Shown one piece after another: positions 1 through 7,700 of a DNA stretch of 11,898 bases. Made by a program: the position numbers and the translations under genes. Within the stretch, counting starts at the first letter, position 1, and every line of letters begins with the position of its first letter. This DNA is from Bacteroidales bacterium GP3 (lineage in GTDB: Bacteria > Bacteroidota > Bacteroidia > Bacteroidales > Muribaculaceae): positions 8,810 to 20,707 of the forward strand of contig DAAK01000113.1 of assembly GCA_001701075.1 (NCBI GenBank), given 5' to 3'. Under the pieces are notes generated by a model. The model saw only the letters and a program-made list of their open reading frames with translations. It made no database searches and had not been told where the DNA came from.

Positions 1-1049
1 CGGCGGTCAAGTTCTCGCTTATATCTCCGGGCATTTGCCTGATGCTCAGAATATGTAGATGCAAAGTTATGATAGCCTGAGAAATCCTCTTTTGCACACA
101 TGAAGATATAGTCGTGTGGGCGGCTGTCAAGTATAGCATCTATCGTCTCGACAGAGGTAGTGCGAATCGGGCCTGGCGGAAGCCCTGGATGAAGATAAGT
201 ATTGTAGGGACTTTGCACTTCCTTTGGCCTGACAATTCTCTTTACTGTGAAATCACCTCCTGCATAGCGCACCGTAGGATCAGCCTCCAAACGCATGCCA
301 CGCTTCATGCGGTTGATGTAAAGACGCCCAATCGCTCCTTTCTCGTCGAGTTTATTGGTCTCCTCATCAACAATTGAAGCCAATATCATGATATCGGCCG
401 GCGACAATCCAAGTGCGTTAGCCTTACTTTTTCGTTCAGAAGTCCAAACATCATTGTAATGAGCACCGACCTTCCTTACGACTTCCTCAGGAGAAGCATT
501 CCAATAAAATTCATAAGAATCATTGAGGAAAAGTGCAAGTGCCTGCTCAGAAGTCAAACCATATTCTTTAAGCAAATCAGAATCGGCAAGCGTAGCGGCT
601 ATTGAATCTTTGGAGAAATCAAACCGGGTAGAGACTTTCTCCTCGAGCACAGGAAGAAGACGGAATCCGTTGATTGTAATGGTCAATGGCTGCTGAGGCC
701 CACTCGTGAGGCGACGCATTGCATTGAGAGGACTCATACCAGCTTCTATGAGATAGGCACCATGACGAGTACTAAGATCTGTACCACGAAGATTCACAAG
801 ACGAGATACTTTCTTAGCATATCCCTCTCCAAGATATTTAGAGATAGAATCGCGCAACTGCTCATTTGATGCATTTGACGGAATTCTTACGATCGCACTT
901 GATGGAGCCATTCCCGACAACATCACAGAACATGCAATGACAATGGCCACTACCAATATGACAGCTCCGCCTAGCCAATAATATAATGTCTTGCGACTGC
1001 CTTTTCCGGCAGATTTGCGCTTTGGGTTATTTTTCTTAACTTTAGTCAT
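1..1049 (-). CDS. mltG: Endolytic transglycosylase MltG (C-terminus beyond window edge)
   Basis: Inner-membrane lytic transglycosylase of the YceG/MltG family, which cuts nascent glycan strands near the membrane and so sets the point where chain synthesis ends. In the 349 visible residues there is a Lys/Arg-rich cytoplasmic tail (1-21), one membrane helix (about 22-46), a LysM-like region (about 52-115) and the catalytic domain. Signature stretches are ASIVDEETN (224-232), where E. coli has VEKET around its catalytic Glu, INRMKRGMRLEADPTV (245-260), YNTYLHPGLPPGPI (282-295) and a late YHNFA (326-330). The first acidic residue of VDEET is Asp, not Glu; the next Glu is kept. The ATG overlaps the stop of the upstream aminotransferase gene as ATGA, so the two are probably translationally coupled. 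Only the last few residues should be missing, since the reading frame runs off at base 1. Family assignment is secure. Confidence 0.95.
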   Translation of the reverse strand, partial: MTKVKKNNPKRKSAGKGSRKTLYYWLGGAVILVVAIVIACSVMLSGMAPSSAIVRIPSNASNEQLRDSISKYLGEGYAKKVSRLVNLRGTDLSTRHGAYLIEAGMSPLNAMRRLTSGPQQPLTITINGFRLLPVLEEKVSTRFDFSKDSIAATLADSDLLKEYGLTSEQALALFLNDSYEFYWNASPEEVVRKVGAHYNDVWTSERKSKANALGLSPADIMILASIVDEETNKLDEKGAIGRLYINRMKRGMRLEADPTVRYAGGDFTVKRIVRPKEVQSPYNTYLHPGLPPGPIRTTSVETIDAILDSRPHDYIFMCAKEDFSGYHNFASTYSEHQANARRYKRELDR

Positions 1050-2194
1050 GGTCTATAGTCATTGATAATGCGAGCCACTTCAGTAGCTTCCTCAGAATTA
1101 ATATTCGCTATTGGAAGACTTATACAGCTTTCAGCAAGCGTAATTGAGGGAGTTCTTCCGCTGGGTTTATACTCTGCCTCATAGCAGGGTTGCAAATAGG
1201 GAGGAGCAGGATAATGCACGTCGGTTGCCACTCCGTGTTGAGCCAGATATTCACGGAAACTATCGCGAATCTCGGCAGGAACCAATATTACATACTGATG
1301 CCACACCTGGACAGTATCGCGAAAAGCCTTAGGGAGCGAAACCAAAGGATTTATAATCTCATTAGAATATATTGATGCTATATGATTACGACGTGACGTT
1401 TCGTCGATTAGATGACGGAGTTTTACGCGAAGCATAGCTGCCTGAATCTCATCGAGACGACAGTTATAGCCGGCATATAGGTTATGATAGCGGCGATCGG
1501 TGCCATAGTTTGCAAGAGCCTTGACAGAAGCTGCAAGTGCGGCATCATTAGTGGCAACAGCACCGGCATCCCCCAAAGCTCCGACATTCTTCGTTGGATA
1601 GAAACTGAAGGCTGCTGCATCGGCAAGATTCCCGGTTAAGTGCACTCCATTAAAGCCGTTCTCCGCGGCCTCTGCGCCTATGGCTTGCGCATTATCTTCA
1701 ATGATAAGGATTCCACGATTCCGCATCTCTTCCGCGGTTCTGAGATCCCAACATGGAGTGCCATAAAGATGAGTGATTACCGCACATCTGATATCGAGAG
1801 GCTCTTTTGAACTATCATTTTCCTTTAGGATTTTCAATGCCTCATTCCAACTGAAATTCATTGTGTCGGCATCCGGCTCCACAAATACCGGTACAAGTCC
1901 GAATTCTGTAATAGGTATTACCGTGGCAATGTAAGTATTTGCCGCCACCATCACGGCATCACCCTTCTTGAGCATTCCAAGCTCGATATATGCCCGGAAT
2001 ATAAGGCGGAGTGCATCGAGGCCATTGCTTACGCCTATGGCGTAGCGTGCACCACATTGAGCGGCAAGTTCCTCTTCGAATGCCTTAGTCTCAGGCCCAT
2101 GCAGATAGCAACCGCTCCTAATCACATTAGAAGCAGCCTCTTCAAGCTCAGCAAAAAGCTGGGCATTAGTCTCTGTGAGATTTAAGAAATTCAT
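1046..2194 (-). CDS. FdtB-like DegT/DnrJ/EryC1/StrS sugar aminotransferase
   Basis: PLP-dependent sugar aminotransferase, 382 residues, usual for the family. It most likely aminates a dTDP-3-keto-6-deoxyhexose at C3, as FdtB and QdtB do, in the cytoplasm. Visible motifs are SNGLDAL (56-62, phosphate/substrate loop), IIEDNAQAIGA (164-174, with the Asp that contacts the PLP pyridine nitrogen), FSFYPTKNVGALGDAG (196-211, with the Schiff-base Lys at 202) and VHYPAPPYLQP near the C-terminus. The stretch FRAYIELG...ANTYIAT resembles FdtB-type enzymes more than ArnB or PseC. The ATG at 2194 fits the normal family N-terminus (MNFLNL); the frame stays open 45 codons further, but that would run deep into the upstream gene. 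The chosen start overlaps that gene by 29 nt. Pairing with an FdtA-like isomerase supports the pathway; which C4 epimer is made cannot be told from sequence. Confidence 0.9.
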   Translation of the reverse strand: MNFLNLTETNAQLFAELEEAASNVIRSGCYLHGPETKAFEEELAAQCGARYAIGVSNGLDALRLIFRAYIELGMLKKGDAVMVAANTYIATVIPITEFGLVPVFVEPDADTMNFSWNEALKILKENDSSKEPLDIRCAVITHLYGTPCWDLRTAEEMRNRGILIIEDNAQAIGAEAAENGFNGVHLTGNLADAAAFSFYPTKNVGALGDAGAVATNDAALAASVKALANYGTDRRYHNLYAGYNCRLDEIQAAMLRVKLRHLIDETSRRNHIASIYSNEIINPLVSLPKAFRDTVQVWHQYVILVPAEIRDSFREYLAQHGVATDVHYPAPPYLQPCYEAEYKPSGRTPSITLAESCISLPIANINSEEATEVARIINDYRP

Positions 2195-2588
2195 GATATT
2201 CGTCGAGATCCCGAATATAATCTTCCTCTTCATAGTGATGGTCGCAAAGCGCGAGGCAGACAGTACCTGTGGTGAAATCGTGCATCGAATCCCAAACGCC
2301 GGGAGGTATGAGAACACCTTTATTAGCACGGTTCATACGAACCACCATCGTGTCTTCGCCATCAGAGAGATGAAGATCAAAAGAGCCGGAGACGGCTATC
2401 AGTACAGTTGTATTTTCGCGATGAGCATGGCCGCCACGTGTCTCTCCGCCGGGCACATCATAGATATAGAAAACCCTTTTAATGGAAAATGGCACGTGGC
2501 AACCTTCCTCTATGAAAGAAAGGTTGCCGCGCGGGTCACATACTTTTGAAAATTCAAATATCCTTACTTTGTCGAGAAGGCGTCCCAT
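2166..2588 (-). CDS. WxcM/FdtA-like dTDP-sugar 3,4-ketoisomerase (cupin)
   Basis: Small single-domain cupin, 140 residues, of the WxcM/FdtA family. These enzymes convert dTDP-4-keto-6-deoxyglucose to the 3-keto isomer, which the next gene's aminotransferase would then aminate. Visible motifs are DPRGNLSFIEE (18-28), RVFYIYDVPGGETRGGHAH (38-56) with the active-site pair His54 and His56, the metal-free cupin core VLIAVSGSFDLHL (62-74), and the typical tail YEEEDYIRDLDEYHEFL (119-135). I chose the ATG at 2588, which lies one base after the hpf stop and behind a purine-rich AAGAAGTGAG; an ATG 9 codons earlier would overlap hpf by 26 nt and adds residues not typical of the family. FdtA (galacto) versus QdtA (gluco) specificity cannot be told. 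No dTDP-glucose synthesis genes (rmlA/rmlB) are in the window, so the substrate must come from elsewhere. Confidence 0.88.
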   Translation of the reverse strand: MGRLLDKVRIFEFSKVCDPRGNLSFIEEGCHVPFSIKRVFYIYDVPGGETRGGHAHRENTTVLIAVSGSFDLHLSDGEDTMVVRMNRANKGVLIPPGVWDSMHDFTTGTVCLALCDHHYEEEDYIRDLDEYHEFLKSHRD

Positions 2589-2589
2589 C

Positions 2590-2889
2590 TCACTTCTTTT
2601 CTTTATTACGTTCAAGACGGCTTTCGAGCGCTACGAGAGCAAGATCAAGAGCTTCTTCGAAAGTATCTGCAGTCTTTGAAGCGAAGATTGATGCTGAGCC
2701 TGGAATCACGAGTTCTACGCCGGCTTCCTTATTGTTGTTGGTCTCCGGCTTCACGAGAGTATAGTTGACGTTTACGCCGCCGATAGCGTCAAATCTGCGG
2801 ACGAGTTTCTCGATTTTCTTGTTGGTGAAAGCTTCGAGTTTGTCACTGATGTCGAAGTGGATTGCCTTAATCTTTACGTCCATAGTCAT
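2590..2889 (-). CDS. hpf: Ribosome hibernation promoting factor HPF/YfiA (short form)
   Basis: 99-residue protein of the HPF/RaiA family, which binds the 30S decoding channel and tRNA sites and idles ribosomes in slow growth. It has the beta-alpha-beta-beta-beta-alpha layout: VKIKAIHFDIS (5-15), a first helix rich in Lys (KLEAFTNKKIEKLVRRF), beta strands VNVNYTLVKP and AGVELVIPGSASIFASKTA, and a final helix TFEEALDLALVALESRLERNK. It is the short form without the C-terminal dimerisation domain of long HPF. Two candidate ATGs exist (2889 and 2883). The first overlaps the stop of a short upstream reading frame as ATGA and is preferred; an in-frame TAA five codons upstream rules out a longer protein. 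It is the first full-length gene of an operon that continues into sugar genes and mltG, an unusual partnership. Confidence 0.92.
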   Translation of the reverse strand: MTMDVKIKAIHFDISDKLEAFTNKKIEKLVRRFDAIGGVNVNYTLVKPETNNNKEAGVELVIPGSASIFASKTADTFEEALDLALVALESRLERNKEKK

Positions 2890-2939
2890 TGAGTTTTAAT
2901 GGTTGTACAACAATTCTGGAGAGAACATCCCCACTCCAT
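2886..2939 (-). CDS. Candidate 17-codon leader ORF upstream of hpf
   Basis: Short frame MEWGCSLQNCCTTIKTQ. Its ATG lies 10 nt after AAAGGAGG, a perfect match to the anti-Shine-Dalgarno sequence and the best such site I noticed in the window. Its TGA overlaps the hpf ATG as ATGA, the classic geometry of translational coupling. It holds one Trp and three Cys codons. No homologue is recognised. It may be a real leader peptide that delivers ribosomes to hpf, or the Shine-Dalgarno match may serve another purpose; a frame this short can arise by chance. Confidence 0.4.
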   Translation of the reverse strand: MEWGCSLQNCCTTIKTQ

Positions 2940-2949
2940 CGCGATAGAT

Positions 2950-2957
2950 CCTCCTTT
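2950..2957 (-). promoter_or_regulatory. Perfect Shine-Dalgarno sequence AAAGGAGG
   Basis: AAAGGAGG on the minus strand, 10 nt before the ATG at 2939 and about 60 nt before the hpf ATG. Bacteroidota genes generally do not rely on strong Shine-Dalgarno sites, and other starts here have only A-rich or weakly purine-rich leaders. It therefore favours translation starting at 2939. Confidence 0.5.
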
Positions 2958-3124
2958 ACTTTTATAACGCGAATCGGCGACAAAAGTTGTAAGACTTCAA
3001 GCGAAAGTTGAGGGTTCGGAGGCTAAGAAGATATAAGGCCAAGTGAATAAGATTTTTATCCTATAACTTTCCAAGGCGGATGAGTGTTATAATTATATGA
3101 TAATAACCCAAAATTACTAAAAAC
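2958..3124. other. Intergenic region between divergent hpf operon and lipoprotein gene
   Basis: With 2890-2957 this gap must hold the start signals for both directions. On the minus strand AACTTTTG (2981-2988) is one base from the Bacteroidota -7 consensus TAnnTTTG. On the plus strand TAACTTTC (3064-3071) is also one base off. Neither has a TTTG at the expected -33 distance, so both are weak guesses. No tRNA or clear hairpin is seen. Confidence 0.3.
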
Positions 3125-3625
3125 ATGAAAACATTTAAATTTTTAGGCCTCTGCGGACTTGCTTTCTTGATGGCATCTTGCGGTGGCAATGCAAACAAGG
3201 AAAAGGAAGCTGAGGCAGAATCTGCCAACGAAGCATTCTATGCAGAACAACCGGTAGAAAGCGGATTATATGATGCATCATATTTCGATATCAAAGGCAA
3301 GGATTCCCGTAAGGGACAGTTTGACGGTCGTATCATCTATGCTTTGAGTCCCGATCAGTCTGCAGTGTTCGTATATGAAAACGGCAACCGCACAAAGATC
3401 AAACATATCCTGATGCTCGACAAGGGCTTCCAGAAAGAAGACAGCATTTATGTGGCCACTGATAAGACTGGCATCCCTGTGACAGTCGGCAATGACAGCA
3501 CCAACATGTATATCAACTATGTTGCTAACAGCGACACAGTGACCATCACTTTCAATCCGAAGGCACGCACTACCTACAGTGCTATTGAGGCTCTCTCCAA
3601 GATTAAGGAAGAAGCCAGCAAGTAA
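3125..3625 (+). CDS. Hypothetical lipoprotein
   Basis: 166-residue protein that I do not recognise. It starts with a short Lys-containing n-region, a hydrophobic core and a lipobox FLMASC with Cys19 as the lipidation site, so it should be a signal-peptidase-II lipoprotein. The following CGGNANKEKEAEAE stretch is acidic/Lys-rich and could serve as a Bacteroidota surface-export signal, though it lacks a clean match. The mature domain (about 45-145) alternates short hydrophobic strands (GRIIYALS, AVFVYENG, IKHILMLD, DTVTITF), suggesting a small beta-sheet fold. It loosely recalls NlpE-like or lipocalin-like domains but lacks the NlpE CxxC. It is the only plus-strand gene here. Its TAA (3623-3625) directly abuts the complement of the tatC stop, with no bases between. 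Confidence 0.8.
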   Translation: MKTFKFLGLCGLAFLMASCGGNANKEKEAEAESANEAFYAEQPVESGLYDASYFDIKGKDSRKGQFDGRIIYALSPDQSAVFVYENGNRTKIKHILMLDKGFQKEDSIYVATDKTGIPVTVGNDSTNMYINYVANSDTVTITFNPKARTTYSAIEALSKIKEEASK

Positions 3626-4429
3626 TCAGGCTGCCTTGCGGGAGACAAGGATGGAGACTTCATAGAGAAGCCAAATAGGAAGAGAGACAATCAGCAATGT
3701 AAAGGCGTCGGAGGTGGGCGTAATTATAGCGCACACCACAAGAATCACCAATATGGCATGACGCCTGTAACGCTTCAGGAAGCCGGAATCGATGATTCCG
3801 GCTTTCGTCGCTATATATGCCAAGACCGGAAGCTCACACATAATGCCCATGAAAAGACAAAGCATAATGAGAACACTCATATATGACTCAAGCGAGATGA
3901 GATTTGTCACTTCTGCCGACACCTGATATGTGCCGAGGAAACGGAAAGTAAGAGGGAATATGATGAAATAGCTCAACGCCACTCCTACCAAGAACATAAT
4001 GTAGCCACCAATCAAAAGCCGGAGTGAATATTTCCGTTCCTTTTCATAAAGTGCCGGAGAGACAAATCCAAATAGCTGGTGAAGGATATATGGTGAAGCG
4101 ACGATAAGCCCGACACAGAATGCCGTTTTCATATGAATCATAAATTGCTGTGCCAATCCGGTATTTATGAGACTAACCTCAAACCATTGAGCACCAGACA
4201 TACCAAAACGGGCAGCAATGTCTGACAAAATCCTATAAAGTATGAAATCGGGCGACTTAGGAGCCAGCACTATATCGAATACTTCTTCCTTGAAGCAAAA
4301 TGCGACTACTGTGAAGATGAGCGTGACGCCAAGAATGCGCAGCAAAACACCACGCAACACGTCAAGATGATCCCAGAATGTCTGTCCGGCATCATCATTT
4401 AAGTTTTCCGACGATTTTTTCATCGCCAT
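3626..4429 (-). CDS. tatC: Sec-independent translocase subunit TatC
   Basis: Polytopic core receptor of the twin-arginine translocase, 267 residues, six predicted membrane segments. It exports folded proteins with RR signal peptides. Conserved parts: N-terminal TFWDHLDVLRG (17-27), FGFVSPALYEKER (120-132) with Glu131 matching E. coli E103, the IIFPLTFRFLGTYQV region, MGIMCELPV (194-202) with Glu199 matching E. coli E170, and IITPTSDAFTL (235-245) with Asp241 matching E. coli D211. The first cytoplasmic motif is normally HLxELR; here it is HLDVLR, so the Glu matching E. coli E15, part of the signal-peptide site, is Val24, with Asp23 just before it. The gene follows tatA by 3 nt, so they are co-transcribed. 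No tatB is seen, as in minimal TatAC systems. Confidence 0.96.
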   Translation of the reverse strand: MAMKKSSENLNDDAGQTFWDHLDVLRGVLLRILGVTLIFTVVAFCFKEEVFDIVLAPKSPDFILYRILSDIAARFGMSGAQWFEVSLINTGLAQQFMIHMKTAFCVGLIVASPYILHQLFGFVSPALYEKERKYSLRLLIGGYIMFLVGVALSYFIIFPLTFRFLGTYQVSAEVTNLISLESYMSVLIMLCLFMGIMCELPVLAYIATKAGIIDSGFLKRYRRHAILVILVVCAIITPTSDAFTLLIVSLPIWLLYEVSILVSRKAA

Positions 4430-4432
4430 ATA

Positions 4433-4651
4433 TCACTTCTTCTCCTTATCTTCCTCTTTCTTCACTTCCTCCTTATCATCGTCGTTGATACCGGATTCCA
4501 CTTCCTTCATTCCATCTTTGAAAGAACGGACTCCTTTTCCAAGCCCCTTCATGAGTTCTGGAATTTTCTTGCCTCCGAAGAAGAGAAGGACTACGAGTGC
4601 TATCACCAATATCTCGGAAAGGCCGAGACCACCTATAAATGCTTTTATCAT
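4433..4651 (-). CDS. tatA: Sec-independent translocase subunit TatA
   Basis: 72-residue TatA/TatE-family protein that multimerises to make the Tat protein-conducting element. It shows a short N-terminal segment, one hydrophobic helix LSEILVIALVVLLFFGG (11-27), the FGGKKIPELMKGLGKG hinge and amphipathic helix (25-40), then SFKDGMKEV and a low-complexity tail of Asp, Glu and Lys (from about residue 57). The length and the lack of extra C-terminal sequence fit TatA rather than TatB. It lies 3 nt upstream of tatC in the same operon. The leader before its ATG is made almost wholly of tandem micro-repeats with no recognisable promoter box, so transcription may start inside those repeats or in the tail of the upstream lyase gene. 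Confidence 0.93.
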   Translation of the reverse strand: MIKAFIGGLGLSEILVIALVVLLFFGGKKIPELMKGLGKGVRSFKDGMKEVESGINDDDKEEVKKEEDKEKK

Positions 4652-4661
4652 AGTTGTAGAG

Positions 4662-4689
4662 TTGTCAGTTTTCAGCTTTCAGTTGTCAG
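4662..4689. repeat. Tandem heptamer array, 4 copies of [TC]T[TG]TCAG
   Basis: TTGTCAG, TTTTCAG, CTTTCAG, TTGTCAG follow each other without a gap, 10 nt before the tatA ATG (minus strand CTGA[AC]A[AG]). First of three adjoining arrays. Confidence 0.85.
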
Positions 4690-4720
4690 ACTGGTCGGAC
4701 TAGTCAGACGAGTCGGACTT
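4685..4720. repeat. Tandem 9-mer array, 4 copies of GTC[AG]GAC[TG]N
   Basis: GTCAGACTG, GTCGGACTA, GTCAGACGA, GTCGGACTT run end to end, with A and G alternating at the fourth base. The first unit shares five bases with the last heptamer of the neighbouring array. The array also contains an imperfect dyad (4690-4713, 10 of 12 bp paired, centre ACTAGT). Confidence 0.85.
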
Positions 4721-4721
4721 C

Positions 4722-4742
4722 ATTCTAAATTCTAAATTCTAA
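4722..4742. repeat. Tandem heptamer array, 3 copies of ATTCTAA
   Basis: Three perfect ATTCTAA units that end one base before the stop codon of the lyase gene at 4744-4746. One base separates them from the 9-mer array. On the minus strand this reads TTAGAAT repeated, directly after the lyase stop. Confidence 0.88.
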
Positions 4743-4743
4743 A

Positions 4744-7700
4744 TTAATCCTGTGGGATCACTTCCTGCATGTAGATGGCATCGAGGCTCCAGAGAGCAGC
4801 GTCGTTTGTGCTGATTGGGTTTGCCTCATGCATAGGAGCGGGAACTTCGCTTCCTTCGATAATGCTGACTCGCATGCGCGGTGCATCAGTGTGCTCAGCA
4901 GTTGTCAGAAGATCTTGCCATGCCTCGGCAGCCAGTTCCTTATCACCACGCTTCCAAGCTGAATAAGCCTGAAGTCGAGAAACACGGAATCTATTGCGAA
5001 GTATCTCAAGGGATTTTTGCTTATAGTGAGTGGCATGTTCGAGCCAAGCGTCTTCCCAATCCTTGTCAGGGAGAAGCTCCATAAGCTCGTTGTTAAGTTC
5101 AAACCCACCCATAATCGTCATAAGATGATTTGTGGTCTGGAGAGTTGAGTCGCACTCGGAAGTGATAATGCCGGTAGCCGGATCGTAACCAAGGGCGAGC
5201 GGACCTGTAAAAAGTCGGCTCGGAAGGTCACAAATGCTCTTCATGCCAGCCTTAATCTTGTCGCGGTAGGAAGTGTTTCCAGTCCTCTCCCACTCCGTCA
5301 TCCAGTTGCTGACATAAGCGAGCCAGTCGGGACCGATACGAAGACGCGCTGGAGCTGTACAGGGATACTTCTCGCGAGGTTGGGCAAGTCGCATAGGGTC
5401 GAGAGTATAAAGTTTCTGGTCGGAGTCAGTCACATCACTCATCAAGTCGCCAAGACGCTCATCGGCAGTGAGATAATACATTATCCTATTGAAACCGGCC
5501 TGACTTATGCGGGATTCCTTGGCACCACATCCCCAATGACTTACGTTGTGGCGGCTACCGAGTCCGGCATTTGGCCCGATATGATAGACATCAACTTCAG
5601 AGGCGTGTCGCGTCATTGCTGTTGCCATTTGCCAAAGTTCAGGATCAGCAGTACGAAGGAACTGATACCATAGCCACAAATTGCTTCCAAGCTCTGTATT
5701 GTCCCAGGCATAACCTCCGATGTCATAGCGCCAACAGTGACGTACAGGGTCGTATGCATGCATCACGTCGCCGTAGTTCCAGAAACCATACCAACGGTTT
5801 TCTTCAATTGCTTGTTTATAAAAATCAGCATAATCATCCAGACGGTCTTCCACTACAGCACGGGCCGACGTAGAACGGTCGGGCAAGCTCCATATACCAA
5901 AGGCTTTGTGACGATGCAAATAATCCGGAGTAGGAAGCAGCACGCTTTCATGTCCTGCAGCGGCAGCATTTGCAGCAAAATTAGCTTTGCCATGATAACC
6001 ATCATCAGGACGGATTGTGATAGTCGAGGTGCGGGCTATGCCATAAGGGGTGCTCATACCTTCCTGCACATCCTCATAGCTGGCGTTGAGGCCATGTGGA
6101 CGATCGTCATAATGGCGTAGGTCCATCGGATTGGCATCAGGATTCCAAAGCCATGCTGTGATAGTAGCTTTTGGCGACCTTGCACCTGACACTTCAAGAC
6201 CCGAAGGATAAGATTGCCAGAAATCTTTCATCGAAATGGTCAAGCCGCCGGTCACATCACCGGCATAGACCGTTCCTTGGGCACGATGTCCGCCAAAAGT
6301 CCCAATCCATGGGGAATCAGATGTCGCTTTCTTGCGAATTGTATATCCATCGGGACTATTCTGGGAAAGACGGAACGCATCCCATTCTGCCCATTCGTCG
6401 ATGAGTTTCTGTCCGGCTTCATCAAACTCTTCATATCCGAATACCCTCTCTCCGCGCATCTGCATTTCCTGAACTGATGGAACGAACTTTCCTGAAGTCG
6501 GATTGCGGAGAACCCGACGACCTACAAGAGGCTGCACTGGTTCACTCCACACTCCACCATCAGCAGTAGAGAAAGCCACATGGCGGTTGTAAGTGCGTTC
6601 ACGCATAGGCACGTCAAAAGACACACCCAGAGCCGAGACGAAATCTTTATCCTGATCTCCATCGAAAATAAAGGAATGTGTCATCTTGATTTCCGGACTC
6701 GTTCCGAATGCACTCAGACGGATAGTCCATGGAAGCCATTCACGGCCATCTTCTGATCGATGAACTCCTTTGAGGATTACTACCGCCCGCTCGGCCCCGT
6801 TACGTTCTATTCCGGAAAAAAGCAATCTGCTCTTCAAAGCGGAGGAATTGACAGAGCCTTCATCTGGAGAATCCTTTACTGCTCCGACAAGACGCCCGGC
6901 TTCCGCAGTTTTCACTCCGTTGATAACTATAGAGTCTATTATATTCTCAACTATTTGGGCTGAGGATGTCACTTTTGGGATATATACATTTGAACTGCCA
7001 GCCCTCACCACTATTCGCGTTCCGTCATCTTCGGCAAGGAGTTGCTTTTTCTCTTTCTCAGATGTTTTCTTTCCTTGCTTCCCGATTCTCACCATAAGAT
7101 TTTCCGAACCAGCCGGGATAGTGCCTGACACAGCTACCCACTTCACACTGCCGTCGGGCCAGAAAGCCAACGGCCAACTTTCGGTAGGTATTTCCGATAC
7201 TCCGGAAGCAATAGTAAGAGGAGTTGCCGCTGTGACTGCACCTGCGTCAAAAGGCACACCAAACGTCACCGGCACATCAGATTTTGGAGCCTCTCCAACC
7301 CATGAGAGGGGGACTTCTTTTTCCTGAAGCGGTTCGCAGGAATAAGAGAAATTGGTAAGACGAGTACGGCTGAGAGTTGTGCGGAATGCGAACCAACCTT
7401 CGGTAAGGGGCTCGGGATCACGGAAATCAACTAAACGTTCTCCGTCTATGAAATATTGAGTGCGGAGGCCATCGTGGGTTATCTTGATATGATACCACTT
7501 GCCGGGTTTCAGAAGATGGTCGGCATCCTTATATTCCTTGATTATAGCCGGACGGAAAGCAGCATCTTCCACTCCCCTTTGATCGCCATTGTAGCGACGG
7601 AACCGGGTCGTGGAGTTATGGTTGCCACCATAACCGAGATAATAGAGTTGAAGAGTATATGAATTGACAAACTTTCCACCTCTTTTATTAAGGTTTTTCC

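Noticed and set aside
1..1049. mltG as a truncated pseudogene
   Set aside because: The frame is intact with all expected motifs and simply runs off the window edge near the usual C-terminus.
2195..2329. 45-codon N-terminal extension of the aminotransferase
   Set aside because: The frame is open, but the family starts at MNFLNL and the extension would overlap the upstream gene by over 160 nt with no homologous sequence.
2175..2549. 124-codon plus-strand frame across the ketoisomerase gene
   Set aside because: Antisense shadow of a conserved cupin gene whose HxH motif and C-terminus are intact.
4662..4742. CRISPR array
   Set aside because: Units are 7 to 9 bp and directly joined; there are no spacers and no cas genes.
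6770..7327. 185-codon plus-strand frame inside the lyase gene
   Set aside because: It lies antisense to clearly recognised protein domains (around FWPDGSVKW) and is a by-product of the lyase codons. Other plus-strand frames at 5380-6477 are rejected for the same reason.
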